A stretch of DNA of 64,000 nt from an uncultured Flavobacteriales bacterium (GCA_937876195.1 CALEIK010000018.1:45397-109396), one strand, 5' to 3'; shown: positions 53,179 through 62,589, counted from the stretch's first letter. A program made the numbers and translations. The notes: generated from the letters alone by a model not told the origin.

Positions 53179-55092
53179 TTGAAAGAAACTTCATTTATAA
53201 ATCAGAACAAAGAAAAGTGGTCACGCTTTGAAAAGCTCTATGAATCGCAGGCGAACGACCCTGAAGAATTGAGTGATTTATACATGGACATTACCGATGA
53301 TTTAAGCTATGCCCAAACATTTTACCGACGAAGAACCGTTCGTGTTTATTTGAATCAACTGGCGCAACGAGTGTATACAGGGGTGCATAAACAGAAGGGA
53401 GAATCGCTCAAGAAGTTTATTACTGTGTGGAAAGTTTCTCTTCCACTTGAAATCTATCGCTCCAGAAAAAACTTGCTTTTTGCACTGGCGATTTTCATGG
53501 TCTACATGATGATCGGTGTACTCACTACGCACATGGATCCTGATTTTCCAAGAATCGTGTTGGGTGATGGATACGTTGACATGACCTTGCAAAACATTCA
53601 AGACGGAAATCCACTCAAGGTCTACGAAACGGACGATCAAATGGCAATGTTCATTCAAATCACCACCAACAACATGAAAGTGGCGTTTTTGACGTTTTTC
53701 GTTGGGTTTTTCTTTACGATTGGAACACATTTGTTGCTGTTTTACAACGGTGTGATGCTCGGCGCATTTCAATACTTTTTTCATGCCAAAGGATTATTGA
53801 TTACTAGTTTTTTAGGAATTTGGATTCACGGCGCGTTTGAGATTTCTGCCATTGTACTGGCTGGAGGCGCTGGAATTACGGCTGGAAATGGACTATTATT
53901 CCCCAAAAGTTATACACGGATACAATCGCTTCAACTGTCGACTAAACGTGGACTAAAAATCATGATGAGTCTTGTACCGTTCATTATCGCAGCTGGATTT
54001 TTAGAGAGTTTTGTTACGGCGAATTATCAAAATTTACCGAACTGGTCGAAATGGGCATTGATCTTCTTTTCCTTCGCAGTGATTTTGTTTTTCTATGTTT
54101 TTTACCCGATGTATGTCGCACGAAAATATCCCGAACTGGTCGACAAGGAAGAAGTCGGAAATTTCGTGCAACGTAAAGCGTTTAACTTTGATAAAATTCG
54201 TTCCATCGGAGAAATTATCGCTGATTCGTTTCGAATGTACCGCATGGAATTTGCCAAGTTCACCAAAATAAACGCGTTGATTGTGTTACCGTTGATCCTA
54301 ACAGTGGTCTTCTTGCAGGATATCAATCATTACAACCTACAGTTGACTGAATACTACTTTGACTGGGCAAGTCAACTTGAATTTATGATCGGTTACGGCT
54401 TCAGAAACACGCAAGATTTTATCGTATTTGGGATTTGGACATTTATTTTTGCATTGATATTTACATCGGTATTTTGGAGTGTATACACCGTTGGTCAAAC
54501 TTTCTCGTGGCGTAGTTTCTTTTCGTATGCAAAAATGCGCTTCTTTCCGATTTGGCTAGGGAACTTGTTTTTATGTGTGATCGTACTTTCATTGCCGTAT
54601 TACTTTCTAATTTTCGCAGTCTTTCTAATTCCATTTTTCTACTTGAATGCGTCAACGATGGCTTTGAGTGACTTAAAAACGGGTAAAAAGTATAGATTGG
54701 GTTTTAAATACAGTCAGCAGCATTACGGAAAAACATTGATAGTGATTTTTATACTTCTCCTCTTGACAGCAATGATGATGCAACCAATCGCATTGGTGTT
54801 CAGTATTCACCAAGGCTGGACAAATGAACCGCTTGTAAGGGATATTTTGGACATGACGGCTGATTTCATAAAACGCATAGCGCAAATTTTCACGGAAGAT
54901 TACATGATTTGGAGCAACGGTTTTAGACAGTTGATTTACATTTTATTCATGCTTGGAATACTGCCCCTGCCAATTATTACTATGGCTTTCGGGTTTTACA
55001 GCGAGCGCGAAAAAACGGAAGCAGTGGGACTAAGAAAGGAGTTTGAAAAATTCGGCAAACGAAGTCGTGTAAAAGAAACGAATGTTGATTAA
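53179..55092 (+). CDS. SpoIIM-like protein fused to a second polytopic membrane domain
   Basis: 637 residues starting at a TTG codon behind AAGAGGG; the first residues (KETSFINQNKEKWSRFEKLYE) match the usual SpoIIM start, so the TTG is real. Residues 90-325 are the SpoIIM/DUF95 membrane domain (SRKNLLFALAIFMVYMMIGV, IWIHGAFEISAIVLAGGAG). Residues 345-600 form a second membrane domain with at least four segments, resembling DUF4013-like proteins that are separate genes in related operons. It is the first gene of a five-gene MoxR-DUF58 operon and overlaps the DUF4129 gene by 11 bases. SpoIIM's role here is unknown, possibly envelope-related. Confidence 0.82.
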   Translation: MKETSFINQNKEKWSRFEKLYESQANDPEELSDLYMDITDDLSYAQTFYRRRTVRVYLNQLAQRVYTGVHKQKGESLKKFITVWKVSLPLEIYRSRKNLLFALAIFMVYMMIGVLTTHMDPDFPRIVLGDGYVDMTLQNIQDGNPLKVYETDDQMAMFIQITTNNMKVAFLTFFVGFFFTIGTHLLLFYNGVMLGAFQYFFHAKGLLITSFLGIWIHGAFEISAIVLAGGAGITAGNGLLFPKSYTRIQSLQLSTKRGLKIMMSLVPFIIAAGFLESFVTANYQNLPNWSKWALIFFSFAVILFFYVFYPMYVARKYPELVDKEEVGNFVQRKAFNFDKIRSIGEIIADSFRMYRMEFAKFTKINALIVLPLILTVVFLQDINHYNLQLTEYYFDWASQLEFMIGYGFRNTQDFIVFGIWTFIFALIFTSVFWSVYTVGQTFSWRSFFSYAKMRFFPIWLGNLFLCVIVLSLPYYFLIFAVFLIPFFYLNASTMALSDLKTGKKYRLGFKYSQQHYGKTLIVIFILLLLTAMMMQPIALVFSIHQGWTNEPLVRDILDMTADFIKRIAQIFTEDYMIWSNGFRQLIYILFMLGILPLPIITMAFGFYSEREKTEAVGLRKEFEKFGKRSRVKETNVD

Positions 55093-55954
55093 GCACTGCC
55101 TATATATAGCACTTTTCTTTCTGCCGTTTTGGGGATTTTCTCAAGACCAAAAAACCACGACGTGGAAAAGCGAGAAGGACTATTTAGAGTACCGAAAAGA
55201 AGAGAAGTATCAAGGTCCAAATGACTGGTATGGCTCGTATCCTGCCAACATTAAGGATGAGGAATATTCTAATTCTTCTTCTGGAAATAATTCAGGGTAC
55301 AATCAGGGAATTCAATACACACCTCAAAAAATTCAGAAGGACAGACAGAAAAGATATCAAGGTTTTGAGCGCGGCGGAGGAGATGGCACTGTTCCCTTCG
55401 ACCCGAAAGTTCAAGATCCTGATCCCATTGAATTGCCCGATGTGGATGCCCCAGACGTAGATCTGCCGGATATTGACGTTGATGTACCGACTATTTCACC
55501 GACCTTTTGGAAAGTCATTCTGTTTATTCTATTGGCCGCTGCATTGCTGATTGTGGTGTACTTAATTCTTAAAAATAAAAAGGTACCGAATAAGAAGGTA
55601 GTTGTTGATGTTGAGAACGACTGGAATCCTGAAGTAATTAGCAAAACGGAATTGGAATTGCGCTTGGAAGAAGCCATGGAACGGGAAGATTACCGTGAAT
55701 GTGTACGGATCTATTTCACCTTCATTTTGAAAGAACTCATTCACAAAGGATGGATCAACTGGAAGAAAGAAAAGACGAATCACCATTATGTCCTGGAGAT
55801 GCACAAGCGCGAAAATGCCGCTCACTTCAATGAATGTGTCCGAATCTATGACCTTGTGTGGTACGGTGATTACAAAATTGACCAAGACATTTTTGAATTG
55901 CTGCAACCTTCGTTTGAAAACTACTACAAATCCCTAGGCCCTGTCAATGAATAA
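55082..55954 (+). CDS. DUF4129 domain-containing membrane protein
   Basis: 290 residues. A signal peptide (MLIKHCLYIALFFLPFWGFS) precedes a low-complexity periplasmic region with acidic PD repeats (DVDLPDIDVDVP). One membrane segment (about 143-165) leads to the C-terminal domain (about 190-288), where ELRLEEAMEREDYRECVRIY and NWKKEKTNHHYVLEM match DUF4129. This is a standard partner of MoxR-DUF58 modules. It overlaps its neighbours by 11 and 8 bases. Biochemical role unknown. Confidence 0.83.
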   Translation: MLIKHCLYIALFFLPFWGFSQDQKTTTWKSEKDYLEYRKEEKYQGPNDWYGSYPANIKDEEYSNSSSGNNSGYNQGIQYTPQKIQKDRQKRYQGFERGGGDGTVPFDPKVQDPDPIELPDVDAPDVDLPDIDVDVPTISPTFWKVILFILLAAALLIVVYLILKNKKVPNKKVVVDVENDWNPEVISKTELELRLEEAMEREDYRECVRIYFTFILKELIHKGWINWKKEKTNHHYVLEMHKRENAAHFNECVRIYDLVWYGDYKIDQDIFELLQPSFENYYKSLGPVNE

Positions 55955-57641
55955 ACAAACGAAAATAGGGGTTGTTGTTGGAATCATTGCACTAATGTTT
56001 CTGCTGGTTTGGTTGTTTTCGAGCGGAGAAAATACTGAGCCTACGAAACGCACAAAATTTGTCTCTGCAAACTGGACGAGTAAGTTTCAATTGTACGACA
56101 AAAAACCAATGGGATTATACCTATTGACTACGTTAACACAAGCCCATCTCGACACCAATCACAAGATGGTAGTGGTGGATGATTGGATTATGATGGATTC
56201 TATTCACGAGTCTGATTCTACAAATAAAACGTTCTTTTTCGTTGGAAATAATTTTGGATTGCAAAACAAAGAAGTGGACACGCTATTATCCAGTGTTGAA
56301 AAGGGATCTAGCTGGTTTTTATCCTACAACGATTTAACGGAAAACTTGTATTCTAAATTGTTCAAAAACTACACTGTTCAGTACGATTACGCAGATCATG
56401 TCAACGTATTTACGAAGAGCCACAAGTATAAAATGATCAATTTGTTTCAGAACGACACGGTGGCAAAAATGTGGAAGGCGTTTGGTGAAATAGAATCGCT
56501 TGGAAAGCACACTTCACTCTCATCGTTTATGGAAATGAGCAATTTTGTGAAGGTAAAATATGGCGAAGGATTTCTTTATTTTCACTCCAATCCAGAGATG
56601 TTTTTCAACTATCAACTCAAGCGATTACATGGATATAAGTACGCTGCGTTCACACTCAATCAACTCCCAAAAGACCAAGACGTGTACTTATTGGAACTTG
56701 GTCGATTGTCTGATAATTATGGCAATGAAGACACAGATGAGCAAAGTGGTGCAGATGGTAAAATCGATGACAGTTATTTTAAACTCATCTTTCAAAACCC
56801 GATGTTGCTTGCGGCGTTGTTGCTCAGCTTTTTAGGGATGATTTTGTTCATTATTTTCCGTTCAAAACGTACGCGTCCTATTGTTCCTTACATCCCGCCA
56901 AGGAAGGACATGACCTTGGCATTTGCAGAGACGATTACATCAATTTACTTTGCGAAACGTCACCCGTATGGCCTGTTGCAGGTACAGCGAAAAAACTTCT
57001 ATGCGACAATGCAGAAACACTTCTTCTTAGATTTGAATCGAGGGAAAGACGATAGAATGCGTGATGCTCTGGCGGAGAAAAGCAACACTGACAGAAAGGA
57101 AATCGATGAGATCATTGAGTTATTGGAAACCAAAGAAGCTTTTTCTGTAAGTGAACAATACATTACCGATGTAAACAAGAAGCTGCATAAGTTTTACCGC
57201 AAAGTAGGAGTGATTTCGGATAAATTGAACGAAAAAATTCAGGCAAAAGAGTTTGTTTTCCGCAGATCGATGTTACTGCCAGCGCTGTTGATTATGAGTG
57301 GTTTGACCTTAATTATTCTTGGGCTGTACTATTTGATGAGTTCCATTGGAATCGGAATCGTTTTTTGGCCGATCGGTGTATTGCTACTGATTTTAGGTGT
57401 TTTACGTATGTCTAACCCTTACATGAAAGTGGACCAAAAAAGCATCGTTTATTTCACACCGTTGGGAAAAAAGTATAGTTTTGATAGAGATGACCTAATT
57501 TCATCAGAGTTAAAAGCCTCTGGTGTACTATTGAATTTTAAAGAAGATAAACAATTGATTATTAATTATTGGGACTTAAGTCGCTTCGATCAAGAACAGT
57601 TGAAGCGATTTGTAACCAAGTTTCATAACCTTGAATTATGA
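55947..57641 (+). CDS. DUF4350 family membrane protein
   Basis: 564 residues. An N-terminal membrane segment (8-26) is followed by a large outside domain (about 30-280) with a class I glutamine-amidotransferase-like fold expected for DUF4350, a second segment (about 285-305, LLAALLLSFLGMILFIIF), a cytoplasmic part with TLAFAETITSIYFAKRHPYG, and a C-terminal hydrophobic pair (about 430-475). The family is a regular member of MoxR-DUF58-DUF4129 operons. It overlaps MoxR by four bases (ATGA). Function unknown. Confidence 0.78.
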   Translation: MNKQTKIGVVVGIIALMFLLVWLFSSGENTEPTKRTKFVSANWTSKFQLYDKKPMGLYLLTTLTQAHLDTNHKMVVVDDWIMMDSIHESDSTNKTFFFVGNNFGLQNKEVDTLLSSVEKGSSWFLSYNDLTENLYSKLFKNYTVQYDYADHVNVFTKSHKYKMINLFQNDTVAKMWKAFGEIESLGKHTSLSSFMEMSNFVKVKYGEGFLYFHSNPEMFFNYQLKRLHGYKYAAFTLNQLPKDQDVYLLELGRLSDNYGNEDTDEQSGADGKIDDSYFKLIFQNPMLLAALLLSFLGMILFIIFRSKRTRPIVPYIPPRKDMTLAFAETITSIYFAKRHPYGLLQVQRKNFYATMQKHFFLDLNRGKDDRMRDALAEKSNTDRKEIDEIIELLETKEAFSVSEQYITDVNKKLHKFYRKVGVISDKLNEKIQAKEFVFRRSMLLPALLIMSGLTLIILGLYYLMSSIGIGIVFWPIGVLLLILGVLRMSNPYMKVDQKSIVYFTPLGKKYSFDRDDLISSELKASGVLLNFKEDKQLIINYWDLSRFDQEQLKRFVTKFHNLEL

Positions 57642-58777
57642 TAAATGAAGATGTAAATAACCCGGAAGGGAACGAGGAATTATCACCGCAAAATGATGCT
57701 GTCGGACAGTCAAGTGATGACGAATCGGCTTATATGCCAAAAACTGAAGTTCCCGCAGAAAAAAGCGAAGCCGGGCAAGAAAAGCCAGCAGTACCCAATC
57801 AGTCCTATGGTTTTGAACGACAAAATGCGGAGCTGCTGTGGGTAGCGCAAAAGGTAAATGATGTCCGCACAGAACTAAGTAAGTATGTGATTGGTCAGAC
57901 GGCAATGGTAGACTTACTGCTGACGGGTATTTTTTGCAACGGACATATTTTATTGGAAGGTGCACCTGGTGTGGCGAAAACATTGTCGGCAAAAGTGTTG
58001 GCGAAATCGTTAAATGTCGATTTTTCAAGGATTCAATTTACACCTGATATGATGCCATCGGATGTACTTGGAACTTCTGTTTTCAACATGAAAGACGCAC
58101 AGTTTTCGTTTCGAAAAGGACCAATTTTCTCGAACATTGTATTGATTGATGAGATCAACCGTGCCCCTGCAAAAACGCAAGCGGCTTTGTTTGAGGTGAT
58201 GGAGGAACGTCAAATTACGTACGACGGAACACAGTACCCGATGACTTTTCCTTTCTTAGTTATCGCGACGCAAAACCCGATTGAACAAGAAGGAACCTAC
58301 AATTTGCCAGAGGCGCAACTCGATCGTTTTCTGTTCAAAATCAAACTGGATTACCCAAGCTTGAACGAAGAGGAAGAAATCTTACACCGTTACAAAAATG
58401 CGATTAGAACACCTAGTCTAGATGATATCGCAAGCGTTTTTAATGCAGATGAAATTCAAAAAATTCAAGATGCTGTAGAGAAAATCATTGTTGAAGATAA
58501 CTTGGTGAAATACATCGCGGCCATTACGCACAAAACGAGAAATCACGGTCAAATTTACCTTGGAGGATCGCCAAGAGCATCGTTGTCAATTATTAAGTCG
58601 GCGAAAGCGCTCGCGGCTATTCGAGGACGTGATTTTGTAACGCCAGACGATATCCAGTTTGTCGCTGTTCATGTACTCAATCACCGATTGATTTTGACGC
58701 CTGAAGCAGAAATGGAAGGCGTACAAAGCGAAGATGTGATCCAAGAAATTTTGAAAACAATCGAAGTTCCAAGGTAA
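57638..58777 (+). CDS. MoxR family AAA+ ATPase
   Basis: 379 residues with an unusual acidic N-terminal extension of about 60 residues. Walker A is Gly108-Ala-Pro-Gly-Val-Ala-Lys-Thr115 and Walker B ends Asp171-Glu172 in NIVLIDEINRAPAKTQAALF. Also present are the sensor ATQNPIEQEGTYNLPEAQLDRF and a C-terminal lid. MoxR ATPases are chaperones that activate or assemble partners, often with VWA-type or DUF58 proteins such as the next gene product. The DUF58 gene begins on the base after the stop. Confidence 0.95.
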   Translation: MINEDVNNPEGNEELSPQNDAVGQSSDDESAYMPKTEVPAEKSEAGQEKPAVPNQSYGFERQNAELLWVAQKVNDVRTELSKYVIGQTAMVDLLLTGIFCNGHILLEGAPGVAKTLSAKVLAKSLNVDFSRIQFTPDMMPSDVLGTSVFNMKDAQFSFRKGPIFSNIVLIDEINRAPAKTQAALFEVMEERQITYDGTQYPMTFPFLVIATQNPIEQEGTYNLPEAQLDRFLFKIKLDYPSLNEEEEILHRYKNAIRTPSLDDIASVFNADEIQKIQDAVEKIIVEDNLVKYIAAITHKTRNHGQIYLGGSPRASLSIIKSAKALAAIRGRDFVTPDDIQFVAVHVLNHRLILTPEAEMEGVQSEDVIQEILKTIEVPR

Positions 58778-60109
58778 TTGAAGTTCACGAGCCACATATA
58801 TTTGACCCGTTGGTTTTTCGCTGCTTTTGTCGCAGTGATCTTTCTATACGTGCTGGCGTTTACGATTCCTTCCATGGGAATGGTCGCAAATGTTTCGTTG
58901 GCTTCACTTTTCGGAATGACCATCATTGATGGATTACTCGTGTTCAGTAGCAAGGAGCCAGTTTTGGTCAAAAGAATTATCGCAGCTCGCTTAAATCTTG
59001 GAGATGAAAACAGGGTGGTCATTCACGTAGAAAATTTGACCGTTCAACCGATTAATTATTCATTGATCGAGGGGTATCCAGTAGAAATGCAAAATCGTTC
59101 TTCAGTGTTTAAGGGAACGCTAACACCTGGAAGCATAAAGGAATGGTCGTACACGTTTACGCCAAAAAGACGAGGAGAACATGTGTTTGGCGATGTTTTT
59201 CTCATTATTAGGTCTATGTTTTTTCTTGTTTCACGCAGAGTAGATATTCCACTCGAACAAGAAGTACATGTCTACCCGTCGGTACTTCAAATGAAGAAGT
59301 ATGAACTGCTTGTTTTTCAGCAACAAAAGACGAGTGCAGGAATAAAAAAGATCCGACGTTTAGGTAACAACAGCGAGTTTGAACAAATAAAAAATTACGT
59401 ACAAGGGGATGAATTGAAAACCATTAACTGGAAGGCGACAAGCCGAAAAAATGAGTTGATGGTCAACCAATACCAAGAAGAAAAGTCGCAAAGTATTTAT
59501 TGCATTATTGATAAAAGTCGAAGCATGCAAATGGAGTTTGATGGACTTTCGATGCTTGATTATTCGATTAATTCGAGTTTGGTTTTTTCCAACATTGCAT
59601 TGCGCAAGGGTGACAAAGCAGGATTGATTACCTATTCCGATAAAATTGGAACCTTGCTGGCGGCAGATCGCGCTGGTGGACAAATGCGAAGAATTCAAGA
59701 GGCATTGTACAATCAGAAAACGCACTATCGAGAATCCAATTTTGAATTGTTGTACCAGTCCATTCGACGTACTGTAAAAACGAGATCCTTGTTGGTGTTG
59801 TTCACCAATTTTGAAACGGAGTTTTCCATGCGTAGAGCAATGCCTTATTTGCGCAAATTGAACCAAAAACACGTGTTGACGGTGGTGTTTTTTCAAAACA
59901 GTGAGTTGCAAGAATTGGCGTATCAGCCCTCAAAAACAATTCACGACGTTTACCAGTCTGCAGTTGCCGAGCGAATGATTTCCATCAAATCCAATATTGC
60001 GCGTGAGTTGCGCCAAAACGGAATTCAAACGGTTTTGACATTGCCTGAAGAACTGTCAATTAATACCATCAATAAATATTTGGAGCTAAAAGCAAAAGGA
60101 GCGATTTAA
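58778..60109 (+). CDS. DUF58 (vWA-like) protein
   Basis: 443 residues starting at a TTG that directly follows the MoxR stop (TAA then TTG), so coupled translation is likely. Two membrane segments (about 10-52) are followed by a beta-rich region and the DUF58 domain with NNSEFEQIKNYVQGDELKTI and NWKATSRKNELM. A MIDAS-like Asp245-Lys-Ser-Arg-Ser sits at the start of a von Willebrand A-type fold. DUF58 proteins are regular partners of MoxR ATPases, and the pair is linked to envelope integrity and stress resistance in several bacteria. The operon ends here. Confidence 0.92.
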   Translation: MKFTSHIYLTRWFFAAFVAVIFLYVLAFTIPSMGMVANVSLASLFGMTIIDGLLVFSSKEPVLVKRIIAARLNLGDENRVVIHVENLTVQPINYSLIEGYPVEMQNRSSVFKGTLTPGSIKEWSYTFTPKRRGEHVFGDVFLIIRSMFFLVSRRVDIPLEQEVHVYPSVLQMKKYELLVFQQQKTSAGIKKIRRLGNNSEFEQIKNYVQGDELKTINWKATSRKNELMVNQYQEEKSQSIYCIIDKSRSMQMEFDGLSMLDYSINSSLVFSNIALRKGDKAGLITYSDKIGTLLAADRAGGQMRRIQEALYNQKTHYRESNFELLYQSIRRTVKTRSLLVLFTNFETEFSMRRAMPYLRKLNQKHVLTVVFFQNSELQELAYQPSKTIHDVYQSAVAERMISIKSNIARELRQNGIQTVLTLPEELSINTINKYLELKAKGAI

Positions 60110-60127
60110 ACCACACCCTCGATCTTT

Positions 60128-60190
60128 GGTCATTGCGCCTCGGTCATTGTGCCTCGGTCATTGAGCTTGCCGAAATGCCGAAATGCCGAA
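60128..60190 (+). repeat. Dispersed repeat family C, copy 2, with tandem 14-bp units
   Basis: Three 14-bp units GGTCATTGxGCCTC (60128, 60142 and 60156; the last varies) run into the 37-bp element at 60154-60190, which matches 42702-42738 at 35 of 37 positions. Two CGAAATGC words follow. It lies just after the DUF58 stop. Confidence 0.75.
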
Positions 60191-60331
60191 CCGTCACCAT
60201 CAATTTAGTGTTATATTCCGCTTCCGGTACTTTGAAGAAATAGTTTGCCCATTAGGCTAACCATCTACACATATGAGCACTTTCGATTTTTTAATCGCTC
60301 ATAGTGAGGGGATTAATAAATATTTTTCTTG

Positions 60332-60416
60332 CATTGTTAGCACCAACACATTAAAACAACCACTACAACACAGACATACCAACTTACTACTCTGTATTTG
60401 CGTCTATCAGATAGAT
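60332..60416 (+). repeat. Cassette leader repeat, copy 1
   Basis: About 85 bp beginning CATTGTTAGCACCAACACA and ending GTCTATCAGATAGATG. Copy 2 at 62351-62434 is very similar with a few indels and substitutions. Both precede a type B T9SS gene by 120-155 bases and contain a small CTATnAGATAG palindrome. Confidence 0.75.
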
Positions 60417-60538
60417 GATAAAACACGTATTCTTTTTTGCAAGGCACAAATTCTTAGGCGAAGTAAGAAAAACAACTAATTTTAAAGGGTGAATGCATCT
60501 CAAATAAAGGATAGCAACACCTAAACAAATCTTATTAT

Positions 60539-61489
60539 TTGAACAAAACCTTTTTTATATTATTTATTCTGATCTCAATTTTTGGAATTGGACAAAACTT
60601 AGTACCAAATCCAAGTTTTGAAGAGTATGATACTTGTCCTACAGGAGTTTCAAGCACGGGAGATTATCAAATCAATCATTGTACAAATTGGTACACTCCG
60701 TCAACTGGAACAAGTGATTATTTTAACAGTTGCAGTCCTATTAGTGGGGGAGCAAATGTTCCAAACAATGGATTTGGTTATCAAAACGCTTTTGATGGTC
60801 AAGGCTATGTAGGAGTGATTCTATTAATTCAAGAAGGTGAACTATCATATTTTGAATATGTACAAACTAAATTATTAACCCCATTAAAACAAGGTAATAA
60901 ATACAAGTTTTCCTTCAATGTAAATCTTGCAAACGGAAGTGACTTTGCAGTTGGTAGCTTTGGAGCTTGGTTCACAAATAGTGCATCAAACTCTTCAAGT
61001 TATCAACCAATTTTTAATTCGTTGCCACAAATACAGAACGAATCGGGATATATTTCAGATACCACAGGTTGGAAAAAAATTGAAGGTGAATTTGTTGCCA
61101 TAGGTGGAGAACAATACCTAACAATTGGATATTATTCTGATACTTTAAGTCCAGATACATTAAGAATTAATATTTCGGCGGATCCATCTGTTATATATTG
61201 TAATATAAATATTGATTATTTAGAATTAACCGAAGTTGTAGAAGAAATTGTTGTACCGAATGTAATCACTCCAAATGGTGACAATGTCAATGATGTTTTT
61301 GAATTGCTTTTTTCTTATACTAAAGTTACCATTTTGAATAGATGGGGAAACGTAGTTTGGAATAACTCTGGAAAACAATTTTGGGATGGTAAGTCACAAG
61401 ATGGTCATGATGTAAGTAATGGCGTTTATTTCTATATCATAGAAACAGAAAATAAAAAGTATCAAGGTTTTGTTCAGGTAGTGAGGTGA
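60539..61489 (+). CDS. T9SS type B secreted protein, cassette copy 1
   Basis: 316 residues with a TTG start (TTGAACAAAACC), preceded by ACAAATCTTATTA. The signal peptide is NKTFFILFILISIFGIGQ. The body (about 20-215) opens with NLVPNPSFEEYDTCPTG and reads as a carbohydrate-binding-like jelly roll, as in many Bacteroidota surface proteins. The tail (about 235-316) is the gliding-motility-associated type B domain: VPNVITPNGDNVNDVFEL, ILNRWGNVVW and SNGVYFYIIE. It is a paralogue of the 62590 protein and is followed by a linked secreted-family gene 13 bases away. It likely crosses the outer membrane by the T9SS. Confidence 0.85.
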   Translation: MNKTFFILFILISIFGIGQNLVPNPSFEEYDTCPTGVSSTGDYQINHCTNWYTPSTGTSDYFNSCSPISGGANVPNNGFGYQNAFDGQGYVGVILLIQEGELSYFEYVQTKLLTPLKQGNKYKFSFNVNLANGSDFAVGSFGAWFTNSASNSSSYQPIFNSLPQIQNESGYISDTTGWKKIEGEFVAIGGEQYLTIGYYSDTLSPDTLRINISADPSVIYCNINIDYLELTEVVEEIVVPNVITPNGDNVNDVFELLFSYTKVTILNRWGNVVWNNSGKQFWDGKSQDGHDVSNGVYFYIIETENKKYQGFVQVVR

Positions 61490-61502
61490 AAACTTATTAC
61501 TT

Positions 61503-62309
61503 ATGAGACGTAAAAAAATAAGTGTGCTGTTAAGCACAATGGCATTAACCACTATGGTATATGCGCAACAACCACCTCAAGGCACCCCAGGTCCTGGAGC
61601 TTTTTGGAGGCAAGGAGGAAACGTTGGAGGCCCAGGGGCTCCAAATATTTTTGGGACTGCTGGAGGAAATAACAATCCTATTTATACCTATACTAACGGT
61701 CTGGGACGCATGAAACTCAACGGTAGTCTCAACTACGCTGTTGACGGAATCAATGAGGCGCGTAGCGGATACCTGCTTCTCGGAAATAATGTTCCTATCA
61801 ACAACAACCTGTTTAACAATGCCAATTATGGTGCCTTTTCCATGCTGCATCTTGCAGGTAGGGATGGTGGCTTTGTACAGGATTTCGGGTATCGGTCCTG
61901 GATGAAAACAGGGATCACTTTAACCGATAATCAGGACCTTTCCTATATCGGCTTAAGGCAGGTGGGTGATGGCTTTGACAAAACCGAAACGACCATCACT
62001 TGGGCAGACAATACTGACCCCATCAATGGACCTGATGATCTGGTGTTTCGCTTCACAGGCTTTAACAGCAATGGTTCCGCGCAGAATGTCAGTACAAACC
62101 TGTTTACAGGTGTTGACCTGGACGACCTTCATATTGCCCGCTATACAGGAGACGGTCTGATGGGATTATTTGGTACCCCACTTGACGATGGTTGGGGAGA
62201 CTGGATGGATGTGGGAACATTTACCGCACAAGATTCAGACAATATGTATGTCGGACTGAAGCGAGAAGCAGGAACCACCCCTTTAGTGAGAATCTATAGA
62301 CTTGGATAA
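61503..62309 (+). CDS. Secreted hypothetical protein, cassette copy 1
   Basis: 268 residues with a signal peptide (MRRKKISVLLSTMALTTMVYA). Residues 24-115 are Gly/Asn/Pro-rich (AFWRQGGNVGGPGAPNIFG, PIYTYTNGLGRMKLNG) and then GYLLLGNNVPINNN and GAFSMLHLAG. The same pattern occurs in the gene at 63595, so they are one family. The C-terminal half has D-rich strands and ends VRIYRLG, with no VFPNP-type sorting tail, so it may be held by another route or be shorter than relatives. By eye its codons look more GC-rich than those of the preceding gene. I know no function for the family. Confidence 0.7.
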   Translation: MRRKKISVLLSTMALTTMVYAQQPPQGTPGPGAFWRQGGNVGGPGAPNIFGTAGGNNNPIYTYTNGLGRMKLNGSLNYAVDGINEARSGYLLLGNNVPINNNLFNNANYGAFSMLHLAGRDGGFVQDFGYRSWMKTGITLTDNQDLSYIGLRQVGDGFDKTETTITWADNTDPINGPDDLVFRFTGFNSNGSAQNVSTNLFTGVDLDDLHIARYTGDGLMGLFGTPLDDGWGDWMDVGTFTAQDSDNMYVGLKREAGTTPLVRIYRLG

Positions 62310-62350
62310 ATAGTGGATAGTCAGTGAAGTAAGTTCAATTATTTTTATTA

Positions 62351-62434
62351 CATTGTGAGCATCAACACATTAAAACTGCAACTACAACACAGACAAACCA
62401 ACTTACTACTCCGTATTTGCGTCTATGAGATAGG
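62351..62434 (+). repeat. Cassette leader repeat, copy 2
   Basis: Aligns with 60332-60416 along its whole length, including CAACACATTAAAAC, CTACAACACAGACA, CCAACTTACTACTC and GTATTTGCGTCTAT. It belongs to the second cassette, whose type B gene starts at 62590. Confidence 0.75.
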
Positions 62435-62589
62435 CGTAAAGACGAGCCCCTCACAAGATTTAAAGACAAATTTATAGGCTTAGTATATTGAGGAACTCGG
62501 CAACCGCGTGTATTTTTGCACGAATTGCTAACTTTAACGCATGCTTCACTGGCGTGGTTAGTGGAGAAAATAAAAACAAATCTTACTAA

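Larger units (their letters stand above)
60110..60538. other. 429-bp intergenic region with repeats and the cassette leader
   Basis: It holds dispersed repeat C, an inverted repeat TATGAGC...GCTCATA at 60272-60303, and the first copy of the cassette leader at 60332-60416. The 68-codon ORF at 60273 overlaps these elements and is not conserved in the second copy, so no gene is called. Confidence 0.55.

Noticed and set aside
60273..60479. 68-codon ORF before the first cassette
   Set aside because: It overlaps an inverted repeat and the cassette leader, and the frame is not kept in leader copy 2.
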